From Berberis thunbergii (taxonomy: Eukaryota; Streptophyta; Magnoliopsida; Ranunculales; Berberidaceae): a stretch of 64,000 nucleotides of DNA. The translations under genes and the position numbers were made by a program. The stretch's first letter is position 1. The number at the start of each line of letters is the position of its first letter. Under the pieces are notes generated by a model. The model made no database searches and had not been told where the DNA came from. It saw nothing but the letters and a program-made list of their open reading frames with translations. Location of the stretch: the NCBI GenBank assembly GCA_003290165.1, contig QNQO01000527.1, positions 372,001 to 436,000 on the forward strand, written 5' to 3'. Below are positions 35,001 to 46,022 of the stretch, in pieces.

Positions 35001-38000
35001 TAGTCCAACTCAATATTCTCTCCTATTTACACCCTAGTTTCCTTTTAGGCATCCACCTTCCTTTGCTTCAAAAAAAAAAATTCGTCATCATAACTAACTC
35101 TTCCCAACCAAACTAGATAGATCACAACAACTATGATATCCAAGCTATATTGCAAGCTGAATTTAAAAAGTCAAACGACAAACTAATAGGGAGAATTACT
35201 CTTCTAGTGAAAGAGCTTATTGCTTGTAAAGTCACCCAACCATTGAAGGCACAAGAACTGATACCTTTGGAGATTGAATCGACAAAATCTGTTGTGCCTA
35301 CAAGAACTTAGATGTGTGGGTTTATTGCTCTTCTCCACTAATTTTCAATGATTTTTGGGAAGCTCAAGAATAGTCTACTTGTGGTGTTACCAAAAGAACT
35401 ATTGAAGTTAAATATGTTTCACCATTTCTGAATGATGAAGGCCAAGTGTGTTTGAAGATATGGAAATGGTTATGCATGACGAATCATGTGATCAAGGCCT
35501 TTTTCTACAGAAGAGAAGGTACACATTTATTTAACCTATGTAGATCTGTTTGCAAACCATTGTGAAAATTCACATTTTTATGGGAAAAAAAGGAAAAAAA
35601 TTCATGATTTTCTATTAGTCATAGTAAAGTGAAAGATGTCATTCTTGACATAGTCATGCAAATAAGGAAAAGATCAATGACGAAAATTTGACCGAGGAGC
35701 CGCAAGAAGCATTGGAAATTTGTTTTGCATTGTTCTTGTCATCAAGCGAATGTGATTGCATCGTCTTCTTGATGTGCAACTCGAGGACATGTTAATTTAA
35801 AAAAAGGAGAACCCAGTGTAGGAAAATAGTATGTTTCAGAAATTTTTTATTTTTAGGATATTTATTTTATTAGGATTTCAATTAAGTAGCTCTAGTTGTT
35901 TGAGGTATTAAAATATAAATAGTAGGTTTATTTCTAATTTAGTTAGAATTAGTTTATTTTTTAATTTAAAGCATCGAAAGCTTAAGGATTGAAAAAAACA
36001 ACGAATTATCAATCAATCAATTATCTTTTTTCCAAATTATCATTCTTTATTATTTCTTCATCTACAATTATCCCTAAATTATAAATAATTCCCTCCTTTC
36101 TTCCATTCACCCTTTGAGATTCCGAATCTCCTTCCTCTTTTCAACATCCATTGCAGATGTGCAGTATGTGTGCTCGAGAAGCCGATAGAGATAGAATTGA
36201 TCAATTACTTCTCCCCTTGAGAGGGTTAAGTAGATTGCAATACTTTCCTGGTGGAATTCCCATGAATTTAAGGGTATGTTTGGTTAGCCATTTTCCTTGA
36301 GAAATGTAATACATTTCCCTTGCTATGCAGACTTCTGCTGTTTGGTCACCTATTTACTGACAGGAAATCGATTCATCATAAGACTATTTCCCATTACTCA
36401 TAGGAATCCAAGTCCAAGAGGGAGGCCTCATAATCGAATTTACGGAAATGGTTTTAATTTCGATGTTTATTTTCCATGCAACCAAACAACGGTTGGATAA
36501 CTTGTTAAATGGCTAAACTCATGGTAGGGAGGCACTTATGATACTTTTGATAGATGGTTATGGAAGAGAGTCCCTCATGCTGTTAGTTGGATAGTTTAGT
36601 GAAAAGAAATCAGCATACAAAGGGAAATGCAGACTGATGGAATGCCTTATCTTTCAATCAAAAGCTTTTCGTTGGGTGTAGGCAACATGGGAAAAATGAA
36701 TGGAAATCTGAAATGTGAGGACTTTATGTTCAATTGGGATAACTTTATATTGTAATTGTTTTTTTTTTTTTTCTTCTTCTTGTTCTTTTACCTTCACTTT
36801 AGTGTTCTCTCTCGTTCTTGCATTGAGTTTTAAGAAAATTCTCTCATGTTTTGACTGGTAAAAGAAAATTTTGTCCTTCAATCTCTTCATTTTATATTAG
36901 ATAATGTATTTTATTATGGTTGGATCATAATATAAAACGATATGCTCCAAATCAATACTTTCAACTTGTGAGTCCAACAGCCGTTTTGGAAGAGGTAATT
37001 AAGAAGGGCCTTATTCAACTAAAATCTCAAAGTTTTTTTGAAGTGATTTCTCCACTTTCATTATGATTATTGTCTAGTAACAATATTTTCCCTCTAAAAA
37101 AACAAGTATCTTAATAAGTTTGACTCCTGATCTACTTTTTTTTCTGCATCCATTAGATATATTTTTAGCCGTAGCCATATTTTTGTGATAAAAATTTATT
37201 CTCTTTTCATCGACTTCTTCAGGAACATGAAAGCATGTATTATAAAACTATATGATGACATAACAGCCATATATATTGACCGATAGCATTACCTGCTATT
37301 TACGTTGATGCAAAATTCTCTAAGAGCATCCACAATAATATCTTTTGATCCCGAACTGGGCTTGGAAAGTAAAAACTTCATTGGAAAATGTGAAAAAAGA
37401 ACAGAAATAAAAGACATTTGTTGTTGAAAATGACCATGATTTTAATTTTCCATGTTGACACATTCCCCCTTTTACTTTCAACAATTTTGAGAGAAGGCAC
37501 GAGATTGAAGATCATCTTCAACTTAAAGTTCTCATTCTCCCCCTCCTTTATCCACCATTTTCCATGTAAAATAATTTGGCTTTTTTTTTTCCTTTTACAC
37601 AACCAAACGCAGCCTAAGGGAAATTTGGTGTTCTTATGAGTTTTACCAATCTTCTTCTCTGTTTGCAGGTGATGATGTGAAGGAAAAGAAGCCTGATCCA
37701 TCAATTTATATAAATGCTGCTAAAGTAACTAACTCCAAATGGTGTTATGTTTTGCAATTATCTGAATTTTTCTTCGTTTCTCTCCTAATTGACAGACAAT
37801 TTTGACCTGTTAACATCATGCAGAGATTAGGTGTGCTAGAAAAGAATTGTTTAGTGGTGGAAGATAGCATCATAGGACTACAGGTAGATCTAATAATATG
37901 CTCAAGCTGGGTTTTGGTCCCATAACTAGAGATTAATTTGTTGACATTATTGAGTCATTAAGTACTTTTTCCTAGTCCCCTTGGTCTCTCTGATGCTTAT

Positions 38001-38519
38001 TGGACTACTAAAAATAACATTAACAAAGACACTTCAGTTACTCAAACTTCAAAGTCGTTCCAATCACTGTTTGCAAGTTGGAATGGACCAAATTTGAAAA
38101 TTCGGATTGAGACTAAGCAATTCTTGTTTCTTCTTTTATAGGCAGCAACAGAAGCAGGAATGTCATGTATTGTTACATATACATCTTCAACAGCTAACCA
38201 GGTAAGATTCATGCTCATCAGCTTGCAGTAATTTTTGAAGTGGAGTAAAAGAATGGTCTCCTCCCGTCTGGAGATCGATCTTGCATTATGAGCTGATAAG
38301 AAGTTTGTTATAACTATTTATAGGAATTCAAAGATGCCATTGCAGTCTACCCTGATCTCAGTGCTGCAAGGTTGGTGACGATTTCATTATGTTATATGAC
38401 AGAAATCAGCAAATGTTTCTTTCAAAATTTCTATATCTTTATATCTATCTAATTTTGGATACTGATGTAGGTTGGAGGACCTTAAGCTGTTGCTTCAAAA
38501 TGTAGTTGTTGCCAAGTAG
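26100..38519 (+). CDS. Chloroplast HAD-superfamily (CbbY-like) hydrolase, 11 exons
   Basis: Exons: 26100-26530, 26618-26711, 26815-26859, 26955-27005, 27177-27251, 27334-27367, 37669-37724, 37824-37883, 38142-38201, 38324-38370, 38471-38519. They sum to 1002 bases (333 residues plus stop) with GT-AG introns and matching phases. Residues 1-75 are Ser/Thr-rich and poor in acidic residues, as in a chloroplast transit peptide. HAD motif I is FDCDGV (D86 and D88), followed by the cap domain. Motif II is CSAATKSS, motif III the lysine of KEKKPDP, and motif IV VVEDSIIG. The protein closely follows Arabidopsis At4g39970, a CbbY-like HAD phosphatase; the substrate is not shown by the sequence. The start could also be the fourth methionine (26109). 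Intron 6 is 10,301 bp and full of transposons, yet both splice sites and the frame are intact. Confidence 0.93.
27368..28391. other. Intron 6 left part, no element identified
   Basis: Purine-rich and AT-rich sequence without recognised coding or terminal repeats. The open frame at 27824-28099 resembles no known protein. Confidence 0.35.
28493..29798. mobile_element. hAT-type MITE with 8-bp target duplication
   Basis: Flanked by perfect 8-bp repeats GTATTCAC (28485-28492 and 29799-29806). Ends are the inverted repeat TAGGGGTGGGCA / TGCCCACCCCTA, followed by subterminal CGGTCCGG/CCGGACCG-rich stretches. 1306 bp, no transposase. The interior is a CT-rich minisatellite. Long open frames inside are low-complexity artefacts. 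Confidence 0.85.
29140..29560. repeat. CT-rich minisatellite inside the hAT MITE
   Basis: Units of about 86-97 bp containing GGTTGATATCGAGACAGAG (GGTT-TATATCGAG in the last unit) at 29245, 29331, 29428 and 29517, separated by TTGTTGCTTCTT runs. Confidence 0.75.
29804..30112. mobile_element. CACTA-type MITE
   Basis: 309 bp with about 30-bp imperfect inverted ends starting CACTACACCAAATTG, flanked by 3-bp ATT at 30113-30115 and by ATT (within 29801-29803) on the left. The hAT MITE's target duplication overlaps its left end, showing the hAT element came later. Confidence 0.75.
30141..30711 (+). repeat. 5' LTR of the intronic gypsy element
   Basis: Begins near TGAACAGTCACCC and ends near GACTTGTCA. 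Matches 34023-34590 with many substitutions. TATA-like TATATAAGG at about 30528. Confidence 0.75.
31250..32075 (+). pseudogene. Gypsy gag (intronic element)
   Basis: Open for 143 codons: PPKLKFYDRTSDLHHYHHVM, NSFQALARAFITKFVGSQR and SLRGSSFITS, the retrotransposon-gag domain. It continues after a break at 31681 with a basic region and a decayed knuckle (YSYHKELGHDTLES, cysteines lost). Confidence 0.8.
32340..32700 (+). pseudogene. Gypsy protease (intronic element)
   Basis: Reads LLVDTCSSVNLLF, where the family has LVDxGSSxNLLF, then VIFGLNGESCY and NVTLGRPWL. The flap and ILGRP-type end are present, but the active-site glycine is a cysteine. Confidence 0.75.
33030..34010 (+). pseudogene. Gypsy reverse transcriptase fragment
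   Basis: Pieces in several frames: CVDYADLNKACPK, SFMDAYSNYNQINMHPQDQE, then TSFIIDKGTYCYQVMSFGLK and NAGATYQWLV. The catalytic block is reduced to YIDAC where the family has YVDDM. Further pieces are FGVESGKFLGHIV and LNRFISKSSDRC. It ends in LYLSV-EHAVS, where RNase H should begin, and passes into the 3' LTR. Confidence 0.8.
34023..34590 (+). repeat. 3' LTR of the intronic gypsy element
   Basis: Matches 30141-30711. Ends near GGACGCATCA; the next bases GTAGGTTTATT belong to the interrupted LTR of the host element. Confidence 0.75.
34840..34850 (+). promoter_or_regulatory. Primer-binding site of the small LTR element
   Basis: TGGTATCAGAG, initiator-tRNA type, 15 bases after the best-supported LTR end (34825) or two bases after an alternative end at 34837. 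Confidence 0.65.
34851..35816 (+). other. Interior of the small LTR element
   Basis: Under 1 kb, no gag or pol motif found. It ends in AAAAAAAGGAGAACCCAG, a plausible polypurine tract. Confidence 0.5.
35817..36146 (+). repeat. 3' LTR of the small LTR element
   Basis: Begins TGTAGGAAAATAG and ends CTTTTCAACA. It aligns to 28392-28488 joined to 34596-34825. Confidence 0.75.
36147..37668. other. Intron 6 right part, possible MITE remnants
   Basis: AT-rich intron. 36260-36497 begins GGGTATGTTTGGTTAGCC and ends AACCAAACAACGG, an imperfect inverted pair of the type found on plant MITEs, but no target duplication was confirmed. AACCAAACGCAGCC near 37600 is a similar isolated end. Confidence 0.35.
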
Positions 38520-38776
38520 AAAGATGCATCTCATCGAGCGTCTTTTATGGGCTATGGTGAGATTAGTTCAGCTACACATTTTAATGTACTAAATTCATGG
38601 GCTCTTTCTATGAGTTTGTTTTAAGCTTCCAACTTGAAACGGGTCAGTATTATGTTCATCGACAATACTTTTTGTTGGTGTAACTACAAGATCTAAATAG
38701 TTTGTAGTGCAAATACTTTTTTCATTAAGATAAATCGTTCAAATGACAGTAAAATAAATCAAGTTTTGTGAAATAC
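38520..38776 (+). other. HAD gene 3' flank
   Basis: Likely 3' UTR of the HAD gene. No clear polyadenylation signal could be chosen. Ends at the CACTA insertion. Confidence 0.4.
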
Positions 38777-39160
38777 CACTACAAGAAAAATGTTCATTAA
38801 TAACGTTTCAAAAACGCTATGGTAGGATACCATAGTGTTTTAGAAAACGCTGTGTCTGTCGGAGCTATAATAGATACAGGGTCTATTATAGCGTTTTAAA
38901 AACGCTATTGTAAGTTGACTATTTATAGCGTTTCTGGAACGCTATAGTAAGTCTATTATAGCGTTTTAAAAACGCTATTGTAAGTTGACTATTTATAGCA
39001 TTTCTGAAACGCTGTTGTATAGTTACCAATAGCGTTTCAGCAATGCTATTGTCTTCTCTCACGTAGCATTTAACAAATGCTATTGTATTAATTTCTATAA
39101 CGTTTCTCAAGACCCTTTTTTTTTCTATAGCACTCATCAAGTGCTATTAAATGACTTTTT
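38777..39160. repeat. CACTA left subterminal repeats
   Basis: Short palindromic units (TATAGCGTTTTAAAAACGCTAT type) repeated about eight times in direct and inverted orientation, including two near-identical stretches at about 38880 and 38950. Such subterminal arrays bind transposase in CACTA elements. Confidence 0.75.
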
Positions 39161-39891
39161 ATAACATCTTATAAGTTTTATTTCTAAAAAATAAAAACCA
39201 AAATGTGCCAAACACTTGAACATTTCCATGAACAAAAGCAAGGTAATGTAATTAATAAGATAATGTATTACATCGAGTCACAAAATCTATCAAATAAGAA
39301 AGATCAGACTACATTTATTTCAGTTGAAGCATGGTAAACAACCAAACATTGACCCAAAAGCTTGTACAAATTCTGCCCAAGACACCATACCAATCAGCGC
39401 TCAGCGACAATTTCAGCACTACGCCCTCAGCGCAGCAGCCAACGCGACCACCAAACAGTCCATAGCGATAGAATGTCACCATTCTTGCATGCGAATGATG
39501 TCTAATCCCTGATGGAATGTCACCATTTACCGAAGTCTATGATCCAGATCTTTGTCTTCTCTTGACCAACCAATGAGCAAACAATCCCCATAGCGTCTCT
39601 ACAGCTAGATTGATCTGCAACATGCCAACAACTTGTCATAATATAAAAAGAAATGTATGTTAACTCCAAGAAAGCATGTTAGGTGTGGTTACAGGAATCT
39701 AAAAGACTGGTAGAAAGTGAGCACCCATTAACAAGGGATGTCTTTAGAGAATACATGTGTAAAACACCCTCATGCAGATTTGAAAAATACAGGTTTAGGC
39801 CTTTAGGGATGATGTCCTATGAGGATGGAGGCCAATTGCAAATTGAATTAACAAGTTATTAAGAGTATCGTGAACAAAATGAAACCAATAC
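39161..39891. other. CACTA interior without recognised gene
   Basis: No captured exon recognised between the subterminal repeats and the AMP deaminase exons. Confidence 0.35.
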
Positions 39892-40305
39892 CTCATCAGG
39901 TTCTTTTCTCAACTTCGACTTTATAAACCTTAAGAGGTGTTTCTGATTCATGCAAGCAGAGTGATGAGCATGTGTATCCACTTTTCTAACATTGTAGAAG
40001 TCACAATGTGGAGCACTTTTCTGAGCAAGGAATTCTCTATCCGCATTAAGCATCAAATGAAGATTGAATTTCTAGAAGGAGATAAAGATGAATACTATCA
40101 AAGGCCTAACAATTTTTTTGAAACAAGCAAAACAATAAAATAAACAGATACAAGCACTTCAAAGTTTAAGAAGCAACCTGTTCTAGAAGTACTAGTCGAT
40201 AGTGACACAGAGTTCGAATGTTCCCTGCTGCAATAACTCGAAGAAGACGGTGCAGATCAGTGAAAAAAGATGCTGCGTCAGCTAGAGGATAAAGCTTTTC
40301 TGTCG
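39892..40305 (-). pseudogene. Captured AMP deaminase fragment (two exons)
   Basis: Exon 40178-40305 reads FFTDLHRLLRVIAAGNIRTL. Exon 39892-40071 reads [20 protein letters not shown], then [20 protein letters not shown]. Both match plant AMP deaminase, including the metal-binding H-x-H of the DTHVHHSA block. Splice signals at the exon edges (TCCAG, GTTGC, TCTAG, GTATTG) are kept, so genomic DNA was copied, not mRNA. Both exons are open, but the rest of the gene is absent. The full enzyme converts AMP to IMP in purine metabolism; this piece could not. Confidence 0.85.
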
Positions 40306-40526
40306 CTGGAGGAAAAAAAAAATCAGAAAACATTTCCTGAAAGATGAACAACCCAAAACACCATAAAACATCAAACTACGTGAGAAAAGAGTTGGAATCT
40401 CCCAATCTTTATTGGCATAAACATGAACAACTCCATAAATCCTCTAGTTTCTACAAAAACTGACAGAGGTTACTACAGTTACAATTCAAGGTCTTATCAA
40501 AAATTTTTATGAAGCCATTGACATAC

Positions 40527-41287
40527 CAAATAGGCATCTGGAAGTTCTCGGACTGTTTCATCAACGTTTACTGCAGTCTCTTTCACCTAAAAATAGACAT
40601 TGGTAGATATATGAATTCTTAGCTCAGATAGATGTCAAGATAGAGTGCTAAAATGGGATTTAGATAGTTTGTAGAAAGCACACAGACCAGTTTTGCACTC
40701 GCGTTAGCTGTAGTTTCTGGAATGCAGTTGTGAAGATGTTCCACGTGTTCACTACCATCAAGTTGGAATCCAATGAAATACTGAACTTCTCCCTATTCGT
40801 GAAAATGGTTGAGAAATTACATGAGATGAGCCAATGGCTACTTGTTCTGGTTAGGAAAATTAACTTTAGAATCATGACAAACCAAAGGATTTAGCTTATG
40901 ATCTCTCATGGGTTGCAAATGGAACAAATTCTAGAATTTCTTTCCTGTTGAATAAAAACGATTTTAATGGACTATTACAGATAAGTATTTAGTTCGATTA
41001 AATTCATTATTGGGGACACAAAGAATAAACATTTGAATTTTGCCACAGTGGAATAATACTAGAAAATCTTTAAACTTTGTGACGAGTAGAAAAGAAGGGA
41101 AAAAGAAGAGAAGAAATAGAGAAAGAGAGAACGGAGAAAGATAAATTTCAGTAAAATTCAATTAATTGTTAAATATTCGGAATTAGCGTTCCTTACCCAT
41201 ATAGCAACCAATATAGCTTCGGTGACACTAGAGACTAGCTTACCCAAGGCACGAGCCAAAAGGTTGTTTGACCACAAAATATTATTA

Positions 41288-41336
<49 letters not shown>

Positions 41337-43193
41337 CAAAGTAAATAGACTAGACCAAATTAAAACCCCTAAGTTTTCCCTAGAGCCTAGAGGGCCTCAA
41401 CCCCTAACTTAAAAGCTCTCTCTAACCGATCGACTAGCCTCGAGGCTTTTTTTTTTTTCTCTTCTATTTGGGTTGTACTTTTTGATTTGCGATTCTTCTT
41501 CTTTGATTCAAGTGATTGTTTTTATGTTTGTTATTGGATTATGACTATGGATGCTTTTATGTTCATGTTTTTAGTGAAATTGACTTGTGAAATGATGTAT
41601 ATATAGAGTCTTCCAAAAATTCGTATAAAGTTTACAAAAGAAAACCCTGCCTAGGATGCTAAGCGAGGCCTAGGCAAGCTAGGCTCCTAAGCCACCCTCC
41701 TTGCCTCCCCTGCGCCTGGGATAACATAGCCCTTTACATAGATAACTCCGTCAACTTCTAATCCTCCTAAAACATTGAAAATAAGCCTCTAAGCAATCTA
41801 TAACAAAAAAGCAACTTTCGTAGACCTATTATGATTCAGAATCTGCAAAACAATTTTACTGAAAGTAATAAATTTAATTTTCTGCAAAAAATAGTATAAA
41901 TCTGAATGTTCTGGAAATAATAAAAATACCGATTTTTTAATCCACTGCATCAAGTGATAATGAAATTTAGTCTGGGATAAACATTTAGTATAGATTAGAA
42001 TACATGGTAACCATACCGCTCTTTGTATAGTTGATGAGCTGCCCCGAGACACCCCGTTGGTTATCAATAGCTTCTCTTATTTTCTTTACAGTTGCTGGAT
42101 CAGTTTCAGGGCCCGAAGAAACCTGCAAATGTAGAGGATTTAAACCAGTGCAACCCCAAAACATTTCATCTTATGCCTTTTACGTGGCAAGAGTTATTTT
42201 ACCTGCAATTTCTTCCCAGTATCTCTTCACGGCTGTATTCTGTCAGCTCCAAGAAGCTATCTGATGCAAATATCTGCAAAACCGAACTAGACCTTCTGTA
42301 AGTATGCTCGACTATATTGGTTAAGGAATGGTGTTGGTTGATGAAGAGCTTTATTAGTTTGAATTGAAATCTTACAATGGGGTTATCGGGCAACCTTGGA
42401 TCAGTAATGACAAAATTCTTTTCTATACGTTCAAGTGTGGTGGCTAGATCAATACCCCTTCTCATTTCCTTCTTCCTTACTTTATCGTCTAAACTGTCAG
42501 GTCTTCCGTCATCATCTGTCATGGAAGTGTCTACCTGAGGGGTCTCTGCATTCTGGGCTTTCCCTATATGCCTGAATGGAATAAAATATATCTTTATTCA
42601 AACATTGGCTGATGAGTAAAACAAGAAATTTAGAAACAGATTTCTTTGATATACAGATGAGCTGATGCTACTGGTTTTACTTAACAATCGCTATGGAATT
42701 TTGAGGTTTTAGATGGAATTACACAGGAGTCGTAACACAGATGAATCTTTACCACAGAAAATTCCTACTCGATGTGGGGCTAATGCTAATGCAACTGTGC
42801 TTACACGTACCATCACATAATTATGTGGGGTGTCACTATGTGGGTCTTTACTCGAGTCATAATTCTGTTTTGTCCCATCATCAAAGTTTGTTCTACTTAT
42901 AAAACGTTGTCGAGAAGAAAGTATCTGTCACATTTATGATAAACATACCCCATGAAAGAACGTAAACCAGATTTCTGGGTTTCTTGTCCGGCAATTCATT
43001 GATCTTTTGCATTGAATTCCGTCTCTGTGGTGCCACGTTCTGGGAGCTTATTCTCCCTGGGGGTTCAGATCTGTGGGGCCCTCCACCCCCTTCTGACTTC
43101 CTCATCATTGGTCGATTTGTAGACTCTGACAGTGCTCTGGGCTGCTTTACTGCTAGCACAAGTTCAGAAACTGAACGAACAGCCATCTCCTTC
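40527..43193 (-). pseudogene. Captured phototropin fragment (LOV2 region)
   Basis: Exons on the minus strand: about 43193-42949 (linker before LOV2: RALSESTNRP...NSMQKINELPDKKPR), about 42560-42376 (KEMRRGIDLATTLERIEKNF), 42273-42203 (IFASDSFLELTEYSREEILG, then RNCR with the flavin-binding cysteine), 42122-42017 (ETDPATVKKIREAIDN...INYTKS), 40792-40688 (GEVQYFIGFQLDGSEH) and 40586-40527 (VKETAVNVDETVRELPDA). Introns are kept. At least two single-base frameshifts are visible (after KKPR, and a lost base before GPETD). One LOV2 exon (KFWNLFHLQ) and the kinase domain are missing. Phototropins are blue-light receptor kinases; this is a broken copy. Confidence 0.85.
41279..41336. repeat. (TTA)n microsatellite
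   Basis: About 19 ATT/TTA repeats inside a captured phototropin intron. Confidence 0.9.
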
Positions 43194-44603
43194 TGCTGAG
43201 CTGTGACAGTAAACACGTTAGTCTAGATCATGTCATTACTTTATTTTTTACTTTGCCTTCTATATTGGTCATAGAAATTAAGATCACAAGATTTATAAAA
43301 CCCAAACTGTAAACACCACCTATATTAAACTTAGAAGTAGCATTTAACGAACAAAAAACACGACAACAGGTGTACTGACAGGTTGAAATGCATTTATTAA
43401 CAGATCTTGAGATATGTAGCTGCACATATCTTGATTTAGATCAAAAAATGCTCTTCAATCTGCCACTAAACTGGTTGCAAAAAAAGATGTTAGTGTAGAA
43501 GCACTTTCTCGAACATTGAAGACTCTGACCATCTTTTTTTTTTCTTAACAACTGGAACTGTATTAGCGTCAGGAGGATTGTATGGATGAAGATGGTATAA
43601 CTTGATATAATACATGGTATGTGTGTAATTTTATTCAGGTATACCAGTTTAGCATCCTACAACCAGGTGCAGGTAATCTCCATCCATTTGGAACAGGAGA
43701 CAAGTTAGTTCTTCAGCAATTAAGCTGAGGGAGCTTTCCCATTAGAGGTCCAAGTGTGGTCCAGAACTGTTGCCCTTATAGTAAAAACTTTTCATGGAAA
43801 CTCCTTTAACATGTGTATATGGTTTTCATATTTATTGTGTATCTACATATTACTTTCAACAGGTTGCAATACAGACGTTAATACATAAATAAAAATGGAG
43901 ACTAGAGTTCTAGGTTTATGTCAGGATTTCTCTCAAAATAAACTTTTCACTGTGAAAAACTGAAACTAGGTCATCTTCAACTTCATTTCTTAATTGTTCA
44001 AGTTGGGCCTACTAGGTCATCTACTTATTTGCTCGTTCTCTCTGAAATCCTTACCATTTGATGCGGAAATGATTTATTTTAGAGAACGAAATTTTAATCT
44101 TGATACAGGTGAGGACTTACTATTTTTTCTCTAGCCCTTCCGTATGTTTGCTAACCTCCACTTGCATTCTGTTCACCACATATAAACTATTGAAGGGATA
44201 TGTAATGGAATGAACTATTGAAGTATGCCTTAATGGAAAAGCTTAAGGGTCTATTTATATATATATAAGAAGAAGAAGAAGAATTATTTTGTGTTAGAAA
44301 TCAAGAATTTAGGTGGCATTGTGGTTATGCCTGAAAAGTATGTGTGTATGGGTTTATTTTTTGAAATTTTATTAGAGAAAGTATTACTCTCCGTAGCGTA
44401 AGGGTGCAATTCCAAGTGATCGAAGTCCTCGCTCTGCAAATTTGTCTGTCATAGTGTGGACCCTTCATTCTATATCTGCTCTGTTCCATGCTAGATTAAG
44501 ATTCTATGTATAGCGAATTCCAACAAAAAAAGGAAGGATTATTTTCGATAAAATTTTAGTGGGGCAGTAGAATATTAAAGTCGTTCCACTGAAAGTTGTG
44601 TAC
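43194..44603. other. CACTA interior between phototropin and H+-ATPase pieces
   Basis: No coding match seen. It may be intron sequence carried along with either fragment or the junction between two captured loci. Confidence 0.35.
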
Positions 44604-46022
44604 CTGCTCTGGTGCACCCTTGCTGACTCTATTGATTTTACCAACACTGTCTGTATGTAAGCGCAGTCGTCTTGTCTGTTGGATTGAAAGGAAGTGAATC
44701 TCTTTGATTCCAGCTCGGGCCTTGCAGGAAAACAATGAACAAATTATTAAATTTGCAAGGGAACCACCAATGTGAAAGTAAACAAAGTACCCCTGTGGTC
44801 ATGAACTGAGTATTAAAATATCTTCAACTGTTTAAATCCATTACCTCTTTAGGATCTGCCGACATAGCCACAATTGCAGCATCGATGGCATCTTGATTCT
44901 CTAACCTTGAAGCTCTTGCATCCATTAGTACAACGATTTCCTTTTCAATACCGTTAGTGAAAACCTGCAATTACATGACATAATTCAAGATACGTTCTGA
45001 TATGTTATCTGCAATCAAAGTTCTGAAGTTCACTTCTTGTAAGATCACCAAGAAAAATTAATGTCCCAGTTTTATCACTACATAGAACGTCCATGCCTGC
45101 CATTTCTTTGATAACAATCATTCTTTTTATTATAGCACCCTGCAAACAATGTAAGAAAAATTAGTTTACTCAACTTGCAAAGCTGTATAAGTTCAAATTA
45201 CTAGTATGAAGAATTCAAATTTGAACCATCTTTCAGTGTGGCTTCACAAACCTGTTGAGACAAGCTATGTGAACCAATGGCCATGGTAACGGAAAAAACA
45301 GTTGGCATTGCAATTGGAATCCCACCAATAAGTAGCACCAGAAGACTGTCAATACCAGCACGATAATTCCTTCCTTGAATCTCATAGATTACAATGAGTT
45401 CAATAAGCATCCCAATGGCAATTGAACAGATTCAGAAGTTTCCAATTGATGTTAAAACCTGGAAACAATCAAAGAAAGTTATTGTTGAACAAAGTGCAAC
45501 ACATACTTTCAGGTACAACCCAATAGGCACCATCAAATTATTCAACCCAACTAGTGCCGCAACATAAAAAAAAAGCTCTTTATGTTTGGTACAAAAGATT
45601 ATCAGCAACAAACCTTCTAGAAATGGCCAACATGAGTAGTGCTTTCCACGGGATGAGCTGCTTTCCCAAAGAAAGTATGTACTCCGGTGGCAATTACAAC
45701 CGCTTCAATTTCACCTTGCTTACATGTTGAACCTAAATAAACACCATCACCAGGATGCTTGGTCACTGGTAGTGATTCTCTGGTAAGAGCTGACTGAAAG
45801 GAGCAAAAAACTCTGTTAATTTTGATGACTTTGTAAAAAAAAAATCAGAACATTAATTTGATACATATAACACATAACACCATCACCAGAATGCTTTTCT
45901 ACCAAATGCCTATATTATGACTCATTCAACTTATTCCTCGAAGTGTATTTGACGTTATACCTGATCAATCTTTAAAGGATCTCCTTCAAGAATTCGTGTA
46001 TCAGCTCTTGGGAGATGTTCTT
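44604..46022 (-). pseudogene. Captured plasma-membrane H+-ATPase fragment
   Basis: Minus-strand exons: 46022-45961 (PRADTRILEGDPLKIDQ), 45793-45614 ([20 protein letters not shown], then [10 protein letters not shown]), 45458-45252 ([20 protein letters not shown], then [18 protein letters not shown]), about 45139-45060 ([16 protein letters not shown] with the phosphorylated aspartate), 44964-44845 ([17 protein letters not shown]) and 44720-44604 (VSKGAPEQ). All match the P-type proton pump. Introns are kept. Internal stops (for example in GHF*KV and GNF*IC) and the TGES to TRES change show decay. The functional pump exports protons at the plasma membrane; this piece lacks both ends of the protein. 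Confidence 0.9.

Larger units (their letters stand above)
28392..36146 (+). mobile_element. Small non-autonomous LTR retrotransposon, invaded 5' LTR
   Basis: The 3' LTR is complete (35817-36146, about 330 bp). The 5' LTR is split: its first 100 bp at 28392-28488 and the rest at about 34596-34825 match the 3' LTR in order. A TGGTATCAGAG primer site follows at 34840. The interior (34851-35816, under 1 kb) has no gag or pol, so the element is non-autonomous. No clear target duplication was found. Confidence 0.7.
27368..37668 (+). other. Giant intron 6 of the HAD gene
   Basis: Donor GTAGGT after GCAG and acceptor TTTGCAG before GTGATGATG join in frame (A-G-D-D-V-K). The other introns are about 80-300 bp. 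It holds one small LTR retrotransposon, two MITEs and a 4.4 kb gypsy element. Confidence 0.9.

Noticed and set aside
36654..36890. Lys/Glu-rich minus-strand frame in intron 6
   Set aside because: Poly-T and pyrimidine-rich intron sequence near the acceptor side; no domain seen.
38777..39160. Regular short repeats resembling a CRISPR-like array
   Set aside because: They are palindromic subterminal repeats of a CACTA transposon in a plant genome, without unique spacers of constant size.
40166..40351. Reading of this frame as an independent small gene
   Set aside because: It is the AMP deaminase exon 40178-40305 plus intron bases on either side.
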